Source of the DNA: Collinsella sp.
Lineage (GTDB): Bacteria > Actinomycetota > Coriobacteriia > Coriobacteriales > Coriobacteriaceae
Assembly: GCA_019414645.1 (NCBI GenBank)
Contig: DXLP01000001.1
Coordinates: 1 to 64,000 of the forward strand
Length of the DNA stretch: 64,000 bases
Reading direction: 5' to 3'
Part shown: positions 16,767-25,454 of the stretch, piece after piece
Numbering within the stretch: position 1 is the first letter of the stretch
How the letters are laid out: the number at the start of each line of letters is the position of its first letter
Program-made: the position numbers and the translations under genes
Notes under the pieces: model-generated
Database searches by the model: none
What the model was told of the DNA's origin: nothing
The model's input: the letters and a program-made list of their open reading frames with translations, nothing else

Positions 16767-17126
16767 TTACAGCAGCGCCTCGGCCCAGGTTGCTTCCTTA
16801 AAGCCTGGAATCGCAAAGTCATCGCCCACCAGCAGCGGACGCTTAACCAGCATGCCGTCGGTCGCCAACAGCTCGTAACATTCCTGATCCGTCATCCCCG
16901 CGTCCAGACGCGCCTTCAGGCCAAGCTCTCGATACTTCATGCCCGACGAATTAAAGAAGCGACGCACCGGCAGCCCCGAACGCGCAATCCAGGTCGCAAG
17001 CTCCCCAGCCGAAGGATTGTCTGTAACAATATCGCGATCGATGTACTCAACCCCATGCTCGTCCAACCAGGCCTTGGCCTTTTTACACGTCGAGCATTTG
17101 GGATATTCAACAAACAGTACGGTCAT
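16767..17126 (-). CDS. ArsC/Spx-family thioredoxin-fold protein
   Basis: A 119-residue protein of the ArsC/Spx superfamily. The N-terminal strand leads to KCSTCKKAKAWLDEHG, giving a CxxC redox pair near residues 11-14. The later LPVRRFFNSSG and KRPLLVGDDFAIPGF segments are typical of the YffB/Spx-like group. Members either reduce arsenate with glutathione or thioredoxin or act as RNA polymerase-binding regulators; the short length and lack of an arsenic operon leave the role open. GAAGGG is eight bases before the ATG. It stands alone, 120 bases from the VanZ-like gene. Confidence 0.85.
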   Translation of the reverse strand: MTVLFVEYPKCSTCKKAKAWLDEHGVEYIDRDIVTDNPSAGELATWIARSGLPVRRFFNSSGMKYRELGLKARLDAGMTDQECYELLATDGMLVKRPLLVGDDFAIPGFKEATWAEALL

Positions 17127-17248
17127 GGGGATTCCCTTCTTAGAAAAGACAAGTGTCTGGCAAACAGCGCATCGATGGCCATCTGCGACCGATGCCGATA
17201 TTGTAGCCAGCGCCGACGTGCAGGCGGTCGTGGTTTTCCATCTTGAGG

Positions 17249-17824
17249 TTAACGTCTCGCATGGGCGCCAATGGGACAGGTCGCGCGCTGAACCAGCACT
17301 GACACCAGCAGCACCAGCAGCATGGCGACAACGTAACCCGCGGCATCAAAGCCTAAGTCGATAACGTCGAAATGTCTTCCGGGAACAAAAATCTTATGCA
17401 CCTGGTCCCCGACGGAGCATACGGCGCAAAAGGCCAGGACGGGCACACACCGCAATCGGGTGAGCAACATGCGCTTATCCAAGCACACCGCCGCCGACGA
17501 GGCAAACAGCCCAACAAAGAAGAACTCTACGGTATGGGCGACACGACGGATGTTGATGCCCATCCACATGCGAACGGGGGCAATCGGATCGGGATGGGCG
17601 ACGGTAGCCGCTGAGCCCGCATCCCCAGCGGCATCTACCGCCTGGGTCTCCCCCGCAGTCTCGGGCTGCACGCTGGCGCTTTGCCCCTCCACCACGTGCG
17701 CGGTAGACTCGCTGAGCGACGATGTCTGCTCCACGCTCTGCTCCGTCAGCATCCAAATACTCGCCAGCGTCACGACAAGCAGGACAACCGATATCCATCC
17801 GACTATATGCTTCGCGCGCGCCAA
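17249..17824 (-). CDS. VanZ-like membrane protein
   Basis: A 191-residue membrane protein. The first hydrophobic segment covers about residues 8-26; a Ser/Ala/Glu-rich loop of about 60 residues follows; then three more segments. The VanZ-family motifs are present: RRVAHTVEFFFVGL (histidine and glutamate), then GDQVHKIFVPGRHFDVIDLGFDAAG (here quoted in parts: DQVHKIFVPGR and DVIDLGFDAAG). VanZ proteins are linked to teicoplanin tolerance in some strains, but most members have no known role. Translation starts at TTG, supported by CGGAGG seven bases upstream. The long periplasmic-side loop is larger than usual. Confidence 0.75.
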   Translation of the reverse strand: MARAKHIVGWISVVLLVVTLASIWMLTEQSVEQTSSLSESTAHVVEGQSASVQPETAGETQAVDAAGDAGSAATVAHPDPIAPVRMWMGINIRRVAHTVEFFFVGLFASSAAVCLDKRMLLTRLRCVPVLAFCAVCSVGDQVHKIFVPGRHFDVIDLGFDAAGYVVAMLLVLLVSVLVQRATCPIGAHARR

Positions 17825-17935
17825 GGGCTAACCTCCGTCTGTTATTGAGCAGCAGCGAGTGTACCCCCAAATGTCACCGTCGCCATAGCGGAATCCCAAA
17901 TGTTCAAAACAAGGCGCCAGATGGCTGCGGTGTCC

Positions 17936-18541
17936 CTACTCCGTCTCGCGCATCCAGCGATTGAAGGTCCCCACGCACACACCTAAACGCTTTGCCGCCT
18001 GACTCCGGGTAATATTGCCCGCCTCATAGATATCGCGCACTCGTTCAAATTGCGGAGGGCACGGCTTGCGGGGTCGACCAAAACGCACGCCGCGCGCCCG
18101 CGCCGCCGCGATTCCCTCCGCCTGACGACGGTGGATGTTCTCTCGTTCCACCTGCGCCACGTAACTCAACAACTACAAAACGATATCGGCGATCAGCGTG
18201 CTGGTCACATCCGATCCGCCGCAATCTCTCGCACGCGTATCGAGCAACGGCATGTCCAGCACAACAATGGCCGCACCAAGTTCCTTGGTTATACGACGCC
18301 ATTCCTCGAGTATCTCGCTGTAGTTTCGACCCAGCCGATCGATGGAAAGCACCACCAACACGTCACCGGAAGCCAAGGTATGAAGCAGCTCCCGATACCG
18401 CGGGCGATCAAAGTCCTTACCGCTCGCACGGTCGGCAAAAACATTCGCCGCCTCCACGCCATAGGCGCTCAGCGCATCCAACTGGCGATTCAAATTTTGA
18501 TCGCGCGAGCTCACCCGCGCATACCCATATACCGTTGCCAC
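17936..18541 (-). pseudogene. serine recombinase (resolvase/invertase) broken by an amber codon
   Basis: A resolvase-family gene of about 201 codons. The catalytic domain shows YGYARVSSRDQN (nucleophilic serine), DRASGKDFDRPRY and LSIDRLGRNY. The second part has LLSYVAQVERENIHRRQAEG, GVRFGRPRKP and a C-terminal helix-turn-helix (ITRSQAAKRLGVCVGTFNRW). Codon 123, expected to be glutamine in ...DIVLQLLSYVAQ, is TAG (18173-18175), a single-base change from CAG. All else is intact and in one frame. A GTG start at 18541 with AGCGGGG upstream is assumed. The product is either two fragments or, with suppression, a full enzyme; recent inactivation is the simplest reading. Confidence 0.88.
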
Positions 18542-18562
18542 AACATCCCCGCTTTCTCGTAA

Positions 18563-18597
18563 ACCTGCCAAAAAGGGACAGGTTTGTTTTGGTAGGT
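18563..18597. repeat. inverted repeat, CTGCCAAAAAGGGACAGG family
   Basis: ACCTGCCAAAA (18563-18573) pairs with TTTTGGTAGGT (18587-18597) with one mismatch, and the centre holds GGGACAGGTTTG. A related copy lies at 30846-30876. It sits just upstream of the broken recombinase gene. Confidence 0.6.
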
Positions 18598-18662
18598 CCT
18601 ATCTCCCAAAAGCATATGAAGAAGCTGCCGAGATCATGGCGGGGCAATTAAGAGACACGCAA

Positions 18663-18690
18663 AGAGGGCGGCCCCGAAAGACCGCCCTCT
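18663..18690 (-). terminator. terminator of rnr
   Basis: A 9-bp perfect stem AGAGGGCGG (18663-18671)/CCGCCCTCT (18682-18690), about 30 bases after the rnr stop. The minus-strand tail is only moderately T-rich. Confidence 0.7.
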
Positions 18691-18719
18691 ACGCTTTGTC
18701 GATACTCACTGCGTGCCGG

Positions 18720-20855
18720 TTAATGAATGAGCTTAAAGTCCAAATGTCCGCGAGTAGTGTTGACGCGCGAGACCTCGATAATCACGCGCTGTCCCAACTC
18801 AAAACGACGCCCCGTGTCGGCACCCGTCAACGTGAGCGCGTCCTCGTCAAACTCAAACCACTCGTTACCCAGGCTCTTAATGGAAACCAGCCCCTCAACC
18901 TGCGTCAAATCGAGACGCACGAATAATCCCATGTTGCTGACCCACGAGACCGTTCCGGCATAGCGCTCGCCCAGGCGGTCCTCGTAGTACTGCGCAATCT
19001 TGATTTTTTGCGTCGCATGGCTGGCAGCGTCGGCCGCACGCTCGGCGTCGCTGCACGCGCGGCAGATTTGCGGCAGGATGCGCGGAAGCGACTCTCTGCC
19101 TTTTCCGATCAACCTCGGCGTACGCACTAAGGCGTCTTTTCCGCCCAGCTGCTCGTATGCCAGCTGCAGCTTGAGCACGCGATGCACCACCAGATCGGGA
19201 TAACGGCGAATGGGGCTTGTAAAGTGGCAGTAGCACGGCGCGGCGAGCGCAAAGTGACCCTCGTTGCGCGGCTTGTACAACGCACGCTGCATGCTGCGCA
19301 AAAGAAGCGTGTTGACGAGCGGCGCGTTAGCCGTGCCGGCAGCGGCATCAACCGTCGCCTGTAACTCGTCGGGATTTCCCAGAGCAATGCCCGCCGCGCG
19401 GCGATCATCGATGATACCGAGCTGCGCCAGCGCCACAGCAGCACCGTGCAGACTGTCGGGACTGGGGTCATCGTGCACGCGATAGCATGCCTCGATATCG
19501 CGGTCGGCCAGCCACTCGGCAACGCACTCGTTAGCCAGCAGCATTGCCTCCTCAATAAGCGAGGTTGCGCAGGAACGCTCGCGTGCCACGATCTGCACGG
19601 GCACGCCGCCCTCGTCCAGCAGCGCGCGGATCTCTGCCGTGTCAAAGTCGACCGAGCCGCGTGCGCGACGTATGCGACGCCGAAGCTCCGCGAGTTCGTT
19701 TGCGGCGACCAGGAAATCGGCCAGGTCAACGTTATAGCCGCGGGCAGTGTCCTCGCACGCAAGCCCGCGCTCAAGCGCTTTCTCGCGCGAGGCTTCAGCC
19801 GCAGCGACATCCTCCGCAGCGCCCTCCAACACGGAATACTCAACAGCGCCGGCGCGCACCAGCAGCGTCTCGGCGCCGTCGTAGTCCATACGTACACGCG
19901 AACGAATCACACTGGGATAGGGATCGTAATGGCGCACACGGCCCTGCGCGTCGAGCTCGATGTCGACGGTAAACGCCAGGCGATCCTCATCGGGGCGCAG
20001 GGAACACAAGTCATTAGACAGGCGCTCGGGCAGCATGGGGAGCACACGGTCGGCAAGGTAGACCGACGTCGTGCGATGGCGGGCCTCCAGGTCGATATGC
20101 CCATCCCAGGCAACATAATGCGAAACATCGGCAATATGCACGCCCAGCTTATAGCCACCCTCGGGCGTGCGCTCGAGCGAGATGGCATCGTCAAAGTCGC
20201 GCGCATCAACCGGGTCGATGGTGATGACAAAGCGATCGCGCAGGTCACGACGAAGCGGGTCTTTAAGCGCTGCAGTCACATCGAGCGAAAGCGCCTCTGC
20301 CTCTGCCAGCGCCGCCTCGGGATAGCTGTCGGTATAGCCATAGCGTGCCATAACGTATTGGACGCCCAGATCGGGCGCATCGTCACCGCCGATGCGGCGC
20401 TCAAGAGTCACCGTTCCCGACTCCAAGCGCGTCGGGTAGGTCAATATGCGTGCGACGACGACATCGCCAGGGCGCACGCCCAGGCGCTCCGCCGAAGTGT
20501 CCTCGGGCAAAATAAAGAAGTCAGCCTTCAGGCGCGAATCGAGCGGCTCGATCACGCCAAGCGGGCCGGCCATCTGATACGTACCCACCACGCTGATGGC
20601 GGCACGTTCGACGACGCCTTCAATCACGGCGCGACGTTCACCATGCGGGCTGTTCTTAATGCTCACGGCAACGGTATCGCCATCCATGATCTCGCGCTTG
20701 CCGCGGCCCATGACCTTGTAGTCGCCGTTCTCGGTTATGACATAGGCACTGTGCTCATGGAGCTGCACGCGGCCAGTCAGGCTCGGACGACGCTCGCTGC
20801 GCACCGGCCCACGCTTATTGCGAGCTCCACGCTTATGCTTGTTATTGCGCCCCAT
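18720..20855 (-). CDS. rnr: ribonuclease R
   Basis: A 711-residue 3'-5' exoribonuclease of the RNase II superfamily that degrades structured RNA and works with tmRNA in non-stop decay. A basic, low-complexity N-terminus (KHKRGARNKRG) leads to cold-shock domains, then the RNB catalytic domain with DPVDARDFDDAISLE (four conserved aspartates, about residues 210-224) and HIADVSHYV. The S1 domain is at the C-terminus (YAGTVSWVSNMGLFVRLD). AAGGAGG is five bases before the ATG. It stands alone with a hairpin terminator downstream. The length is at the short end for RNase R. Confidence 0.94.
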   Translation of the reverse strand: MGRNNKHKRGARNKRGPVRSERRPSLTGRVQLHEHSAYVITENGDYKVMGRGKREIMDGDTVAVSIKNSPHGERRAVIEGVVERAAISVVGTYQMAGPLGVIEPLDSRLKADFFILPEDTSAERLGVRPGDVVVARILTYPTRLESGTVTLERRIGGDDAPDLGVQYVMARYGYTDSYPEAALAEAEALSLDVTAALKDPLRRDLRDRFVITIDPVDARDFDDAISLERTPEGGYKLGVHIADVSHYVAWDGHIDLEARHRTTSVYLADRVLPMLPERLSNDLCSLRPDEDRLAFTVDIELDAQGRVRHYDPYPSVIRSRVRMDYDGAETLLVRAGAVEYSVLEGAAEDVAAAEASREKALERGLACEDTARGYNVDLADFLVAANELAELRRRIRRARGSVDFDTAEIRALLDEGGVPVQIVARERSCATSLIEEAMLLANECVAEWLADRDIEACYRVHDDPSPDSLHGAAVALAQLGIIDDRRAAGIALGNPDELQATVDAAAGTANAPLVNTLLLRSMQRALYKPRNEGHFALAAPCYCHFTSPIRRYPDLVVHRVLKLQLAYEQLGGKDALVRTPRLIGKGRESLPRILPQICRACSDAERAADAASHATQKIKIAQYYEDRLGERYAGTVSWVSNMGLFVRLDLTQVEGLVSIKSLGNEWFEFDEDALTLTGADTGRRFELGQRVIIEVSRVNTTRGHLDFKLIH

Positions 20856-20906
20856 GGCGCCTCCTTACTATCGATAGCCGTTTACACCCCAAGAGTCTAC
20901 CCAAAT

Positions 20907-20990
20907 GATCCCTAGGGGACGGCAGGATTGCGGATCACTCGAATCGACCGACCCCCTAAGTGATCCGTTTTCCTCCGTCCCCAAGGGATC
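20907..20990. repeat. inverted repeat, GATCCCTTGGGGACGG family
   Basis: Outer arms GATCCCTAGGGGACGG (20907-20922) and CCGTCCCCAAGGGATC (20975-20990) differ by one base; inner arms GCGGATCACT and AAGTGATCCG pair as well. Related half-sites lie at 13390-13408 and 44943-44965. It fills the gap between rnr and the ftsX terminator. Confidence 0.65.
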
Positions 20991-20994
20991 AAAA

Positions 20995-21024
20995 AACGGG
21001 CCGTCCCAAAAGGAACGACCCGTT
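20995..21024 (-). terminator. terminator of ftsEX
   Basis: A 13-bp stem (20995-21007 with 21012-21024, including G-T pairs) and AAAA loop; on the minus strand it is followed by TTTTTTGATCCC. It lies 25 bases after the ftsX stop. Confidence 0.8.
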
Positions 21025-21048
21025 GGAAGGAACGAATTCCAAGCATGC

Positions 21049-21969
21049 CTACACGCGCAGGTAGCGGCGCATGGCGATGGCAGAACCAAAGAGACCGATA
21101 ATGACGCCGACAAGAATCAGCGCGGCGTAGGTCACCAGGTAGTACTGCATCGGCAGCGCAAACGACATCCAGCCGACACTCTCCTGCAGGCGAGGAACCA
21201 TCAGATTGCGCAGCAGCTCCAAAACACCGATGGAAAGCAGCGAGCCCAGAATGGCCTGCAGCACACCCTCGGTAATGAACGGTCCGCGGATGAAGCCGTT
21301 GCTGGCGCCCACCAGGCGCATAATCGCAATCTCGCGACGACGCGCCGTAATGGACAGGCGAATCGTGTTGTTGATAAAGATGAACGCGATAAAGGTCAGC
21401 AGACCGACGAGCACCACGGCGGCGATACGGATGTAGTTGGTCACCTGGAACAGGCGGCTCACTTCCTCCTGGCCATACAGCACGCTCGCGTTGACGTCGC
21501 CGTCGTCCGCGATCTTTTGGAAGTCGGCGTTCTTCTTGAGCTTCTTGGCCGTGCTCTCGACCTGAGACGGATCGTCCATCTCGATCGCAAACGAGGCGGG
21601 CAGCGGGTTCTGGCCGTCGAGCGCGCTCATGGTGGCGTCGGCGTTGCCCGACATCTTGCTCGTGTACTCGGCCAGCGCGTCGTCCTTGTCCTTATAGGTC
21701 ACGGACTTGACGTTGCTCCACGTCTTGAGCTCGGCCTCAAAGGCCTGGACGTCTGCCTGATCGGCGTCATCGCTAATAAAGGCGTTGATGACAACCTGAT
21801 CCTCGACGGTGCCGATCACGGAGTTCAGCATCGCGGAACCCATAATGAACAGGCCGATGATAAACAGCGAAAGGAAAATCGTGATGACGGCGCCGAGCGA
21901 GGTGGTCCAGTTACGGAAGAAGTGGCTGATAGCCTCTTTGAGCGAATAGCCCACGTTAGTTGGTGCCAT
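21049..21969 (-). CDS. ftsX: cell division ABC-type membrane subunit FtsX
   Basis: A 306-residue permease-like protein that, with FtsE, controls peptidoglycan hydrolases at the septum. The first membrane segment (about residues 25-46) precedes a large extracellular domain of about 120 residues. Three further membrane segments lie in the C-terminal half (around 175, 225 and 275), the standard FtsX topology. The ATG has GGAGG about ten bases upstream, within the end of ftsE, which it overlaps by 14 bases. A terminator follows directly, so ftsEX is a two-gene operon. Confidence 0.94.
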   Translation of the reverse strand: MAPTNVGYSLKEAISHFFRNWTTSLGAVITIFLSLFIIGLFIMGSAMLNSVIGTVEDQVVINAFISDDADQADVQAFEAELKTWSNVKSVTYKDKDDALAEYTSKMSGNADATMSALDGQNPLPASFAIEMDDPSQVESTAKKLKKNADFQKIADDGDVNASVLYGQEEVSRLFQVTNYIRIAAVVLVGLLTFIAFIFINNTIRLSITARRREIAIMRLVGASNGFIRGPFITEGVLQAILGSLLSIGVLELLRNLMVPRLQESVGWMSFALPMQYYLVTYAALILVGVIIGLFGSAIAMRRYLRV

Positions 21970-23176
21970 AGTTGCCGTAACCTCCCCTCTCCTGGTCGCG
22001 AATTACGTGGCCGCCCTCGAGGGCGATCACGCGACGGTGCATGCTATCGACCATCTCGCGGTCGTGCGTGGCAACGATCACGGTGGTGCCGGTACGGTTA
22101 ATGCGCTCGAGCAGCTTCATAATGCCCAGCGAAATCGCCGGGTCGAGGTTGCCCGTGGGCTCGTCGCAGATAAGCAGCGGCGGACGGTTGACCATAGCGC
22201 GGGCAACGGCGACACGCTGCTGCTCGCCACCGGACAGCTGATCGGGCAGAGAGTCCATCTGATCGGCCAGGCCGACCAGGCGAAGCACCTCGGGCACCTG
22301 GCTGCGAATGACGCCCTTGGGCTTGCCGATGCACTGCAGGGCAAACGCCACGTTTTCGTAGGCGGTCTTCTGCGGCAGGAGCTTAAAGTCCTGGAACACG
22401 GCACCAATCTGGCGACGCAAGAACGGAACCTTACGGTTCTTGATCTTCATGAGGTCCTGGCCAGCGACCAAAATGCGACCGCTCGTCGGCTTGACGTCGC
22501 GGTTGAGCGTCGACAGCAGCGTGGTCTTACCCGAGCCGGAGTGACCGACCAAGAAGACGAACTCGCCAGGATAGATCTCGATGTTGATGTCGTCGAGCGC
22601 GGGCTTGTTGGGCTGTGCCGGGTAGATCTTGGTGACGTGCTCCATGAGGATGACGGGCTCGACACCGGCCTGCTTGGCCATCTTCTTGCGGCTGGCCTGC
22701 GGATCGATGGGCGCAAACACCGACGTAAAGTCGGGGTTGTTGAGCGCATTGTCGAGGCTTGCGACCTCGGCGGCCTGATCGCTCTCGACTACGGGAGCCG
22801 CGGGCTGCGTAGGATCGGGAATACCGGCAAAAAGGCCGGACTGCGCAGGCTGTGGCGCCGGAGTCGCAGGAGCCATGGGATCGGGAATACCGGCCATGAC
22901 GGGTTGCGACGCAACAACGTCCGCCTGGGGCTGGTCCACGCGAGCGGTCACCTTCTGCACGGGCTCAAAACCCGCGGCCTCGGAAAGCTCGACATCATTG
23001 GTGGGATTGTAGGCAAAGGGATCTGATGCCGGCTGTGCCTGATCTGCCGGCTGTGCGGGGATCGGGCTAAACAGCTGATCCTCTGAATCCGGGGCGGCGA
23101 AACGAGTGCCCACGGCGCCTGGCTGCGTCTTGGGGGCGTCATCGCCCGCACCGGAGGTACGGAAGTGGTTACCCAC
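21956..23176 (-). CDS. ftsE: cell division ATPase FtsE with a long N-terminal extension
   Basis: A 406-residue protein. The ATPase domain occupies about residues 175-400: Walker A GHSGSGKTT (211-219), Q-loop region FQDFKLLP, signature LSGGEQQRVAVARA and Walker B LLICDEPTGNLD. FtsE is normally about 225 residues; here some 170 extra residues precede it, rich in Pro, Ala, Gln and Asp and containing AGIPDP twice (95-100 and 117-122). The extension has no membrane segment, so it is probably a disordered cytoplasmic tail. GTG start with AAGGAG five bases upstream. It overlaps ftsX and drives the same division complex. Confidence 0.93.
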   Translation of the reverse strand: MGNHFRTSGAGDDAPKTQPGAVGTRFAAPDSEDQLFSPIPAQPADQAQPASDPFAYNPTNDVELSEAAGFEPVQKVTARVDQPQADVVASQPVMAGIPDPMAPATPAPQPAQSGLFAGIPDPTQPAAPVVESDQAAEVASLDNALNNPDFTSVFAPIDPQASRKKMAKQAGVEPVILMEHVTKIYPAQPNKPALDDINIEIYPGEFVFLVGHSGSGKTTLLSTLNRDVKPTSGRILVAGQDLMKIKNRKVPFLRRQIGAVFQDFKLLPQKTAYENVAFALQCIGKPKGVIRSQVPEVLRLVGLADQMDSLPDQLSGGEQQRVAVARAMVNRPPLLICDEPTGNLDPAISLGIMKLLERINRTGTTVIVATHDREMVDSMHRRVIALEGGHVIRDQERGGYGNYGTN

Positions 23177-23281
23177 TGGTGCTCCTTATCGTCGTGCGTT
23201 TAAACTACATGAGCGCTTTGTATTTTAGCAGTATTAGCTTTGCTGCACATAAGAAGCATGGCGTGCTTAGGGATCCCGTCG

Positions 23282-23402
23282 GCCGGGCACAGGGCTACTC
23301 TCCAAATCGTCCTCGGACATGTCGGAGCCCCCGCTGCGCGCTTCGCGCTGCGGGGGCTCCTCCGTCCTGCGGAAAGATTTGGAGAGTAGCCCTGTGTCCG
23401 GC
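23282..23402. repeat. 121-bp nested palindrome
   Basis: The 27-bp outer arms (23282-23308 and 23376-23402) are complementary with one mismatch. Inside is a second stem, AGCCCCCGC (23326-23334) with GCGGGGGCT (23350-23358). It lies in the 500-base gap between ftsE (start 23176) and the transketolase stop (23681), which has no protein gene. The perfect arms and nested stem could be a miniature mobile element or a strong cruciform. Confidence 0.8.
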
Positions 23403-23532
23403 CTGCGGTAACTAAGGGGTCGCCGTGTTTTACTTGAGGTGCTGCATATACAAAGTTGGAAGGGTCTGAATTGCGCTTTGTCGATATATGCCCTTTTCCC
23501 TGATGGGACCGTGCTTGAGGGGCGTCTTCATA

Positions 23533-23599
23533 AGTTGCGGTGAAATAGGGACTGTTTTACCAGTTAAAAGGTCTAATCAGTCCTTATTTCACCGCAACT
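23533..23599. repeat. inverted repeat, TGCGGTGAAATAGGGACT family, copy 1
   Basis: Arms of 21 nt (23533-23553 and 23579-23599) pair with one mismatch around a 25-nt centre. A second copy with the same arms and a different centre lies at 63496-63562. Both sit in gaps beside minus-strand operons. Confidence 0.85.
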
Positions 23600-23603
23600 G
23601 AAA

Positions 23604-23632
23604 CAGGGGCGCTCTCCAAGAGAGCGCCCCTG
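23604..23632 (-). terminator. terminator of the split transketolase operon
   Basis: A 13-bp perfect stem CAGGGGCGCTCTC (23604-23616)/GAGAGCGCCCCTG (23620-23632) with a three-base loop, about 50 bases past the stop codon; followed by TTTCAG on the minus strand. Confidence 0.75.
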
Positions 23633-23680
23633 CCGGGTTTCCATAGTTCTGGCGAAGCAGTCCTTGAGATCCGCCTTGCC

Positions 23681-24622
23681 TTATGCCAAGAACTCCTTGG
23701 TGGTCGCCACGATGTTGGCGGCGTCCAGGCCGTACTTGTGCAGGAGCTCGGCGCCCGGGCCGGACTCGCCGAACGTGTCGTTGACGCCGATCTTCTTGAG
23801 CGGCGTCGGGCACTGCTCGCACAGGACGTCGGCGACGGCGCTGCCCAGGCCGCCGATCACGGAGTGCTCCTCGACGGTCACGACGTGGCCGGTCTTGGTG
23901 GCGCTCTTGACAATCAGGTCGGCATCGATGGGCTTGATGGTGTGCATGTTGATGACCTCGGCATCGATGCCCTCGGCAGCAAGCTGCTCAGCGGCCTCGA
24001 GGGCCTCGCCGACCATCAGGCCGCAGGCGATGATGGTAACGTCGGTGCCCTCGCGCATGACGATGCCCTTGCCTACCTCGAACTTGTAGGTCTCGGGGTC
24101 GTTGATGACCGGCGAGGCCAGGCGGGCAAAGCGCATGTACACGGGACCGTCGCACTCGTAGGCGGCGCGCGTCACGGCGCGGGCCTCGACGTCATCGGCG
24201 GGAACGATGACGGTCATGCCGGGAATGACGCGCATCAGGGCGATATCCTCGCAGCACTGGTGCGTGGCGCCGTCCTCGCCCACCGAGATACCGGCGTGCG
24301 TGGCGCCGATCTTGACGTTGAGATGCGGGTAGCCGATGGAGTTGCGGACCTGCTCAAAGGCGCGACCGGCGGCGAACATGGCAAAGGTGCTCGCAAAGGC
24401 AACGCGACCGGTGGTTGCGATACCGGCGGCAACACCCATCAGGTTGCTCTCGGCAATGCCCACATCGAAGAAGCGGTCGGGGCAGGCGGCCTTAAACTTG
24501 CCGGTCTGCGTGGCGGCGGCCAGGTCGGCGTCGAGGACCACAAAGTCATCGTGCTCGTTGGCGAGCTCGACGAGGGCCTCGCCGTAGCTTACGCGCGTGG
24601 CGATTTTCTTGACGTCTGCCAT
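23681..24622 (-). CDS. transketolase, C-terminal subunit
   Basis: A 313-residue protein matching the pyrimidine-binding and C-terminal domains of transketolase. Visible features are GIAESNLMGVAAGIA (catalytic glutamate for thiamine diphosphate activation), FAMFAAGRAFEQVRNSI, a GATHAGISVGEDGATHQ loop and EEHSVIGGLGSAVADVL near the end. It pairs with the N-terminal subunit encoded just upstream; the split form is common in Actinobacteria and clostridia. The start at 24622 (MADVKK) has GAGAGGAG nine bases upstream, and follows the previous stop by a single base. Acts in the non-oxidative pentose phosphate pathway. Confidence 0.94.
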   Translation of the reverse strand: MADVKKIATRVSYGEALVELANEHDDFVVLDADLAAATQTGKFKAACPDRFFDVGIAESNLMGVAAGIATTGRVAFASTFAMFAAGRAFEQVRNSIGYPHLNVKIGATHAGISVGEDGATHQCCEDIALMRVIPGMTVIVPADDVEARAVTRAAYECDGPVYMRFARLASPVINDPETYKFEVGKGIVMREGTDVTIIACGLMVGEALEAAEQLAAEGIDAEVINMHTIKPIDADLIVKSATKTGHVVTVEEHSVIGGLGSAVADVLCEQCPTPLKKIGVNDTFGESGPGAELLHKYGLDAANIVATTKEFLA

Positions 24623-24623
24623 C

Positions 24624-25454
24624 CTAGAGCTCCTCTCCGGCGGCCGTGAGCTCTGCCATGGCCTGCTCAAACTGTTCATCGTTGGGGGCCTTACCGTGCC
24701 AACCCACCTGGTTCTCCATAAAGGAGACGCCCTTGCCCTTCATGGTCTCGGCGATAATGGCGGTCGGCTGACCCTTGGTAGCGCGAGCCTCGGCAAAGGC
24801 GGCGCGGATCTGGTCGAAATCGTTGCCGTCGGCAAGCTCCACCACGTGGAACTTAAAGGCACGGAACTTGTCGGCGAGCGGCATGGGGTCGTTGACCTCC
24901 TCGACGGGGCCGTCGATCTGCAGGCCGTTGTGGTCGACGATCACGCAGAGGTTATCGAGCTGCTGGTTGCCGGCAAACATAGCGGCCTCCCAGACCTGGC
25001 CCTCCTCGCTCTCGCCATCGCCCAGCAGGGCGTACGTGCGGTAAGTATCGCCCCAGTGCTTAGCGGCAACCGCCATGCCCACGGCGGCGGAGATGCCCTG
25101 GCCGAGCGAACCGGTGGACATGTCGACGCCCGGGGTGTCGTTCATGTTGGGGTGACCCTGCAGGTGACTGCCGATGTGGCGCAGCGTCTCGAGATCCTCC
25201 TTGGGGAAGAATCCGCGCTCGGCAAGCACGGCGTACAGACCAGGCGCGCAGTGACCCTTGGAAAGCACGAAGCGATCGCGATCGGCCTTGCGGGGATCGG
25301 CCGGGTCGACGTTCATTTCCTCAAAGTACAGATAGGTCATGATGTCGGCAGCGCCGAGCGAACCGCCCGGATGGCCGGACTTGGCAGCGTGCACGCCGGT
25401 GACGATGCCCTTCCTTACCTCGTTGGCAACCTTTTTGAGCTCTTCGTCGCTCAT
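24624..25454 (-). CDS. transketolase, N-terminal subunit
   Basis: A 276-residue protein with the thiamine diphosphate pyrophosphate-binding domain of transketolase. KSGHPGGSLGAADIM (near residue 26), SKGHCAPGLYAVL, the metal/ThDP motif GDGESEEGQVWEAAMFAG (quoted in part) and DHNGLQIDG are clear. It lacks the second half, which is supplied by the following gene; one base separates the two reading frames and they are surely translated together. The ATG has AGGAAGG six bases upstream. No further gene lies between its start and the YitT-type gene (25455-25700, about 245 bases, no clear feature). Confidence 0.95.
   Translation of the reverse strand: MSDEELKKVANEVRKGIVTGVHAAKSGHPGGSLGAADIMTYLYFEEMNVDPADPRKADRDRFVLSKGHCAPGLYAVLAERGFFPKEDLETLRHIGSHLQGHPNMNDTPGVDMSTGSLGQGISAAVGMAVAAKHWGDTYRTYALLGDGESEEGQVWEAAMFAGNQQLDNLCVIVDHNGLQIDGPVEEVNDPMPLADKFRAFKFHVVELADGNDFDQIRAAFAEARATKGQPTAIIAETMKGKGVSFMENQVGWHGKAPNDEQFEQAMAELTAAGEEL

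Noticed and set aside
18173..18175. Amber codon in the recombinase as a site of pyrrolysine or other recoding
   Set aside because: No suppressor tRNA or synthetase is seen in the window, and homologous proteins carry a plain glutamine there; mutation is simpler.
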